The notes below the pieces were generated by a model. The model saw only the letters and a program-made list of their open reading frames with translations. It did no database searches and was not told the DNA's origin. Positions 12,239 through 14,939 of a DNA stretch of 14,939 nt are shown in pieces. The translations under genes were made by a program, and so were the position numbers. The stretch's first letter is position 1. Each line of letters opens with the position of its first letter. Source of the DNA: Bacillota bacterium (lineage in GTDB: Bacteria; Bacillota; Clostridia; Lachnospirales; Lachnospiraceae); the NCBI GenBank assembly GCA_023419655.1, contig JAEZXP010000219.1, forward strand, positions 1 to 14,939, in the 5' to 3' direction.

Positions 12239-14698
12239 TTATTTTTTTCGAACCAAATCCTCCAGCTCTTCAGGATGGAGAGGGCCGGAAAAGATAAAGC
12301 CCTGCACAATGTCACATTTCTTTTCTCTGAGTAAAGCCAGCTGTTCCTCTGTCTCCACACCCTCTGCCACTACTTGTATCTTAAGGCTGTGGGCCAGCGT
12401 GATAATCGATTCGGCAATACGGGCATCCTTTTTGCTGGTACATATATTATTGATGAAGGATTTATCAATCTTTAAGGTATTAATAGGAAGTCTGGTCAGG
12501 TAATTCAGAGACGAATATCCGGTTCCAAAGTCATCCAGCGAGGTTTTTACCCCCAGGTTCTGAAGGGAGTGCAGCAGCTTGGAAGCGTCCATGATGGAGG
12601 ATACCAGTGTGCTTTCTGTTATTTCTAATACGAGGTATTCAGGCGGAAGGCCTGTTTCCTTTAATATTCCGGATAAAGATTCAACAAAGCCGGGCTGATT
12701 TATCTGTACGGATGAAATATTCACAGAGATATATCTTGGAGATATACCGTGGTCTATCAGCTTTTTATTAAAGCGGCAGGCCTCCTTAATCAACCACGCA
12801 CTTAATTCGATTATCAGACCGCTTTCCTCGGCAACGGGAATAAATTCATCAGGTGTTAAAAAGCCTAATTTGTCACTGTAAATTCTCATAAGAGCTTCAA
12901 AGCCAATAATAGAATTTGTTGTCAGCTCATATAACGGCTGGTATTGAACATAAATATGCCTGTTCTCAATCGCGCCGCGGAGTATCTCGATGATGTTGGT
13001 GTTTCGGTTTAATTCCTCTTCCATTTTAGAATCAAACAGGGTAAATTTGCATTTACCGGTATCCTTTGAGCTATACATGGCGATATCGGCATTTTTGATT
13101 AATAAATTAGGAGAAAGACCGTTATCCGGATAGATGGCAATACCGATGCTCATTGACAAATAGATGGATTTATTATCAAGCAGTATGGGCTCTTTGAATA
13201 GATTTATGATGGATGTGGCATATTCCAACGCCTCCTCTTTTGAGGATATATTCTCTTTAAATATAAGAAATTCATCTCCCCCGGCTCGGGCTAACATGCT
13301 GTTTTCGCCAAGGGATGTCAGTATCTTCGATGTATGTACCAGCAGTGAATCACCGTATTCATGGCCGAGCGTATCGTTTACTGTCTTGAAATTATCCAGA
13401 TCTATAAAGTATACCGCATGGGATTTGCTGGTTCCAGGTGAAGCAATCAGGGTTGCATTGACATAATCCAGGAAGGCCAGCTTATTAGGCAGGTTCGTCA
13501 GGATATCGTGATAAGCCAGATATTCGATATGATCATAATTATTCCGGAGCTCTTCCTCGTTGGCAAGAAGTTCTTCGTGCATGGAGGTAAGGTCTTCATA
13601 ATTGGTTTTTATTATATGAAGCATTTTATTAAAGCTCTTTGATAATTCACCCAGTTCGTTTTTTAATTTGATATTGGACTGAACAGAAAGATTACCGTCA
13701 GAAGCTGACCTCATGGCATCCCTTAAAGCGATAATGGGTTCCGTATATCTCTTCGACAGGAAGTGGGCGAATATTACGATAAAGATTACTAATATAGCAC
13801 AGACAGAGAGGAACAATGTAAGCATCAGGCTGGTCATTGACCAGATTTCGGAAACGTTTTGCTGCACAACCAAAGCCCAATCCAGCTCCGGGATTATTCC
13901 ATATCCATAGATTCGGTTCGTACCGTCATAATGATGTTCAAAGCTGCCGTTTTGGGAAAGAAGACCGTTATTATATTCACTGACAAGATTGGAAAGGCGG
14001 GTCGAATTAATCTTCGTGCCGATAAGGGACTTATCGGTATGGTATAGGAAGTTTCCATTGTGGTCCAGCAAAAAGGCATGGCCGGTATCTCCAAAGGTCA
14101 GTGAATCAAGAAAATTATCAAGATAAGATAAATGGAGCATACTTACGATATAGCCGGCAACGGAATCGTTTGTTTTATCATCAAATACAGGATAGCCTAT
14201 CTCAATAACGCCATACTTGTCCGGGTCTTTTGAGTCGGAAATAATCCCGCTGACTCCGATGGCGGGCTTCTTTGTGGCATAAAGATAGGAGAGGGTCATA
14301 TTTAACCGGCCGTCATGACCTATATTATTTGTGTCAGAGCTGGCAACGGCAATTCGTTCACTATCATATAAAGTAAGAACCCGGCAGCAGGGATTGATGT
14401 TTCTAAGCTCCTGTAACGCTTGGTATGCCGCATCATGTAAGAGGGGTTCGGCATGACTGCCTGCGGAGGCCATAGCAATCAGGCTGTTATCACGGGAAAG
14501 CATACGAATTTCGGTTTTATGGGTTTCAATCATCGCTTCAAGGCCTGAGCAGTTAAGCTCGGCAGCTTTTACTAAATTTGAGCGCTGTACATTAATCAGC
14601 TTCCTGGATAATAAGCCGTGTGCAATGACGGATACAATGACAACAGGAATAACAGAAGATATAATCAATATGGTTCGTAGAGATTTTTTAATTGACAT
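12239..14698 (-). CDS. Membrane sensor with Cache, HAMP, GGDEF and EAL domains (cyclic-di-GMP turnover)
   Basis: 819 residues. Layout: membrane helix 9-29; extracytoplasmic Cache-type sensor about 34-285, with the IEIGYPVFD strand (166-174) and a GHAFLLDHNGNFLYH motif (206-220) typical of the membrane-proximal Cache subdomain; membrane helix about 289-313; HAMP about 314-366; charged coiled coil 367-392; GGDEF domain about 393-555; EAL domain about 565-815. The GGDEF active site is intact (473-477). The inhibitory RxxD site five residues upstream is absent (GENS). EAL residues are all present: E601, N660, E692, D722-D723 (DDFGTGYSSL), K743, E779 and Q799. It could therefore both make and degrade cyclic-di-GMP, or use GGDEF as a GTP-sensing partner of the phosphodiesterase; net activity cannot be read. 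The ligand is unknown, probably a small metabolite. The Shine-Dalgarno GGGGGT is unusual and lies in a hairpin loop. Confidence 0.93.
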   Translation of the reverse strand: MSIKKSLRTILIISSVIPVVIVSVIAHGLLSRKLINVQRSNLVKAAELNCSGLEAMIETHKTEIRMLSRDNSLIAMASAGSHAEPLLHDAAYQALQELRNINPCCRVLTLYDSERIAVASSDTNNIGHDGRLNMTLSYLYATKKPAIGVSGIISDSKDPDKYGVIEIGYPVFDDKTNDSVAGYIVSMLHLSYLDNFLDSLTFGDTGHAFLLDHNGNFLYHTDKSLIGTKINSTRLSNLVSEYNNGLLSQNGSFEHHYDGTNRIYGYGIIPELDWALVVQQNVSEIWSMTSLMLTLFLSVCAILVIFIVIFAHFLSKRYTEPIIALRDAMRSASDGNLSVQSNIKLKNELGELSKSFNKMLHIIKTNYEDLTSMHEELLANEEELRNNYDHIEYLAYHDILTNLPNKLAFLDYVNATLIASPGTSKSHAVYFIDLDNFKTVNDTLGHEYGDSLLVHTSKILTSLGENSMLARAGGDEFLIFKENISSKEEALEYATSIINLFKEPILLDNKSIYLSMSIGIAIYPDNGLSPNLLIKNADIAMYSSKDTGKCKFTLFDSKMEEELNRNTNIIEILRGAIENRHIYVQYQPLYELTTNSIIGFEALMRIYSDKLGFLTPDEFIPVAEESGLIIELSAWLIKEACRFNKKLIDHGISPRYISVNISSVQINQPGFVESLSGILKETGLPPEYLVLEITESTLVSSIMDASKLLHSLQNLGVKTSLDDFGTGYSSLNYLTRLPINTLKIDKSFINNICTSKKDARIAESIITLAHSLKIQVVAEGVETEEQLALLREKKCDIVQGFIFSGPLHPEELEDLVRKK

Positions 14699-14699
14699 T

Positions 14700-14719
14700 A
14701 TACAGACCCCCGACTGTAT
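14700..14719 (-). promoter_or_regulatory. Hairpin presenting the Shine-Dalgarno of the GGDEF-EAL gene in its loop
   Basis: On the - strand ATACAG and CTGTAT (14719-14714 and 14705-14700) form a perfect 6-bp stem around the loop TCGGGGGT. The loop holds the only plausible Shine-Dalgarno, 7 bases before the ATG at 14698. It may modulate translation start or be a binding site for an RNA-binding protein; it could also be chance. Confidence 0.4.
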
Positions 14720-14748
14720 TGCATAAGTAGATATACAATGATATTCTT

Positions 14749-14777
14749 ATTTTAGCAATATTGACAAAAAAATGCAA
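14749..14777 (-). promoter_or_regulatory. Probable promoter of the GGDEF-EAL gene
   Basis: On the - strand TTGCAT (14777-14772), a 17-base spacer and TAAAAT (14754-14749). Transcription would start near 14742, leaving a leader of about 45 bases that contains the Shine-Dalgarno hairpin. Confidence 0.55.
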
Positions 14778-14828
14778 TCTTTTCTTCAAAACAGTTGCCT
14801 ATAGTTTTATAACGGTTGAGTGAAAACT

Positions 14829-14874
14829 TAAATTCCAGCGTAAAGTTAAATTCCAGTGTGAAGACTAAATTCCA
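14829..14874 (+). repeat. Three direct repeats of TAAATTCCA (iteron-like)
   Basis: TAAATTCCA occurs at 14829-14837, 14847-14855 and 14866-14874, spaced 18 and 19 bases. The first two continue as GCGTAAAG and GTGTGAAG, so the repeat unit is really about 18 bases. Regular spacing near two helical turns suggests a multi-copy protein-binding site, as in the end of an insertion sequence (IS21-type ends carry such internal repeats) or a regulator's operator. The DNA after it (14875-14939) is AT-rich with two TATAAT boxes (14895-14900 and 14918-14923) and possible start codons at 14922 and 14937; the window ends before any gene can be judged. Confidence 0.75.
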
Positions 14875-14939
14875 TTTTATCGAGGTTTGAGCTATATAAT
14901 TTATGACGAAAACATAGTATAATGGCCTTACAGAAAATG

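Overview
The window looks like a chromosomal segment of an anaerobic, low-to-mid GC Bacillota, most likely class Clostridia and family Lachnospiraceae. This rests on the mcsB-clpC-(small protein)-radA gene order, the strong AGGAGG-type ribosome binding sites, the class II fructose-bisphosphate aldolase, the 428-residue glutamate dehydrogenase and the gene content in general. No species can be named from sequence alone. Almost all of it is ordinary housekeeping DNA with short gaps.

Layout. (1) 1-2822: the 3' end of mcsB (protein arginine kinase, with the phosphoarginine-binding RDxxRA motif) followed by clpC, the protein quality-control pair. (2) 2823-6481, all + strand: an AT-rich leader carrying a tandem hairpin/Shine-Dalgarno repeat, then a probable operon of a small conserved protein of unknown function, radA, a uridine-kinase-like P-loop protein and a PdxA-family dehydrogenase. 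(3) 6476-9353, all - strand: a CPBP intramembrane protease, tRNA-Trp, an ECF-transporter-like membrane protein and glutamate dehydrogenase, with several clear sigma-70-type promoters and terminators. (4) 9354-10982: a 316-base divergent intergenic region, an Ogg-type 8-oxoguanine DNA glycosylase on +, and a hotdog acyl-CoA thioesterase on -. (5) 10983-12238: a second tandem hairpin/Shine-Dalgarno repeat in the thioesterase leader, then fructose-bisphosphate aldolase and a terminator hairpin. (6) 12239-14698 (-): a membrane-bound Cache-HAMP-GGDEF-EAL cyclic-di-GMP protein. (7) 14699-14939: its promoter, then three iterated TAAATTCCA motifs that may be the edge of an insertion sequence or the control region of a gene beginning at or after the window edge.

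The most unusual signal is a shared 5'-leader architecture at two unrelated genes (3040 + and 10982 -). In each, two tandem units begin with a perfect 6-bp hairpin whose left arm equals the gene's own Shine-Dalgarno sequence and whose right arm is its complement. A final unit holds only the left arm, which is the working ribosome binding site. The sixth base of the arms differs between loci (A/T against G/C) and matches the local Shine-Dalgarno in each case. The pairings could switch register and hide or expose the ribosome binding site, so this may be a family of RNA translational switches or a self-duplicating leader element. This is a hypothesis from sequence only.
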